NCBI GenBank assembly: GCA_963809205.1
Contig: CAWEIS010000010.1
Span: 464,995 to 528,994 of the forward strand
Reading direction: 5' to 3'
Source of the DNA: DATLLN01 sp963809205
Lineage (GTDB): Bacteria; Actinomycetota; Thermoleophilia; Gaiellales; JAICJC01
DNA length: 64,000 bases
A program made the position numbers and the translations under genes. Within the stretch, counting starts at the first letter, position 1, and every line of letters starts with the position of its first letter. Positions 63,950-64,000 of the stretch are shown one piece after another. The notes under the pieces were generated by a model, which saw only the letters and a list, made by a program, of their open reading frames with translations, did no database searches and was not told where the DNA came from.

Positions 63950-64000
63950 CGCACGACCGTCGCACCCATGTAGCCGTCGGCTCGATCGGCTAAGCTGGTG

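Overview
The window is high-GC, with GTG starts, short gene overlaps and Shine-Dalgarno sites, and carries families common in Actinomycetota (DUF2252, DUF1269-like membrane proteins, RsbW/STAS partner-switching proteins, class III cyclase multidomain proteins, YciE-type ferritin-like proteins). A soil actinobacterium, possibly of the Thermoleophilia/Solirubrobacterales type, fits best. That placement is inference from gene content; there is no rRNA or other marker here.

Layout. 0-2.2 kb: the 3' half of a tRNA-Ser(UGA) that breaks off in the anticodon stem (candidate attachment-site scar), then a secreted protein and a small membrane protein. 2.4-12.9 kb: a cyclase-TM-propeller protein, two paralogous glycine-zipper membrane proteins, a frameshifted DUF2252 protein, a CPA1-type antiporter, an acidic repeat protein, a JAB/MPN protease coupled to a 58-aa protein, a YihY/BrkB protein and a lipoprotein. 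13-15.7 kb: phage/plasmid-like debris (terminase-like fragment, lytic transglycosylase, winged-helix replication-protein tail whose 3' end carries iteron-like repeats). 15.7-18.15 kb: a stress block (HAD phosphatase, ferritin-like protein, membrane protein, small protein) that reappears inverted at 39.9-42.1 kb.

Between the inverted copies (18-40 kb) lie GlsB and an ion channel, a three-gene molybdopterin oxidoreductase operon, an RsbV/RsbW-like cluster, cupin and AOC-barrel proteins, a decayed cyclase-ATPase, and a two-gene locus of a TIR-TM-WD40 protein followed by a TPR-SLOG-like-cyclase protein (31.0-35.6 kb). Four copies of an oriented hairpin element each sit 23-33 nt upstream of a tiny ORF; three of those ORFs are paralogues with the pattern C-x4-H-x18-C-x2-C.

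42.2-64 kb is a catabolic island. On the minus strand a HyuA-HyuB ATP-dependent hydrolase pair is coupled to a complete branched-chain-amino-acid-type ABC importer (LivK-G-F-H-M). Next to it is a LuxR-type HTH fused to a LivK-like receptor domain, which looks like a sensor. A GntR regulator is divergent from a plus-strand operon: threonine 3-dehydrogenase, APC permease, GMC oxidoreductase, DAO-type oxidoreductase, Kbl and an SDR. Most genes in 42.2-57.4 and 62.1-63.1 kb carry several single-base indels, while the permease and DAO genes between them are intact and the GMC gene has one lesion. Consensus sequencing error is the likeliest cause, so the joined reading frames given here are reconstructions.
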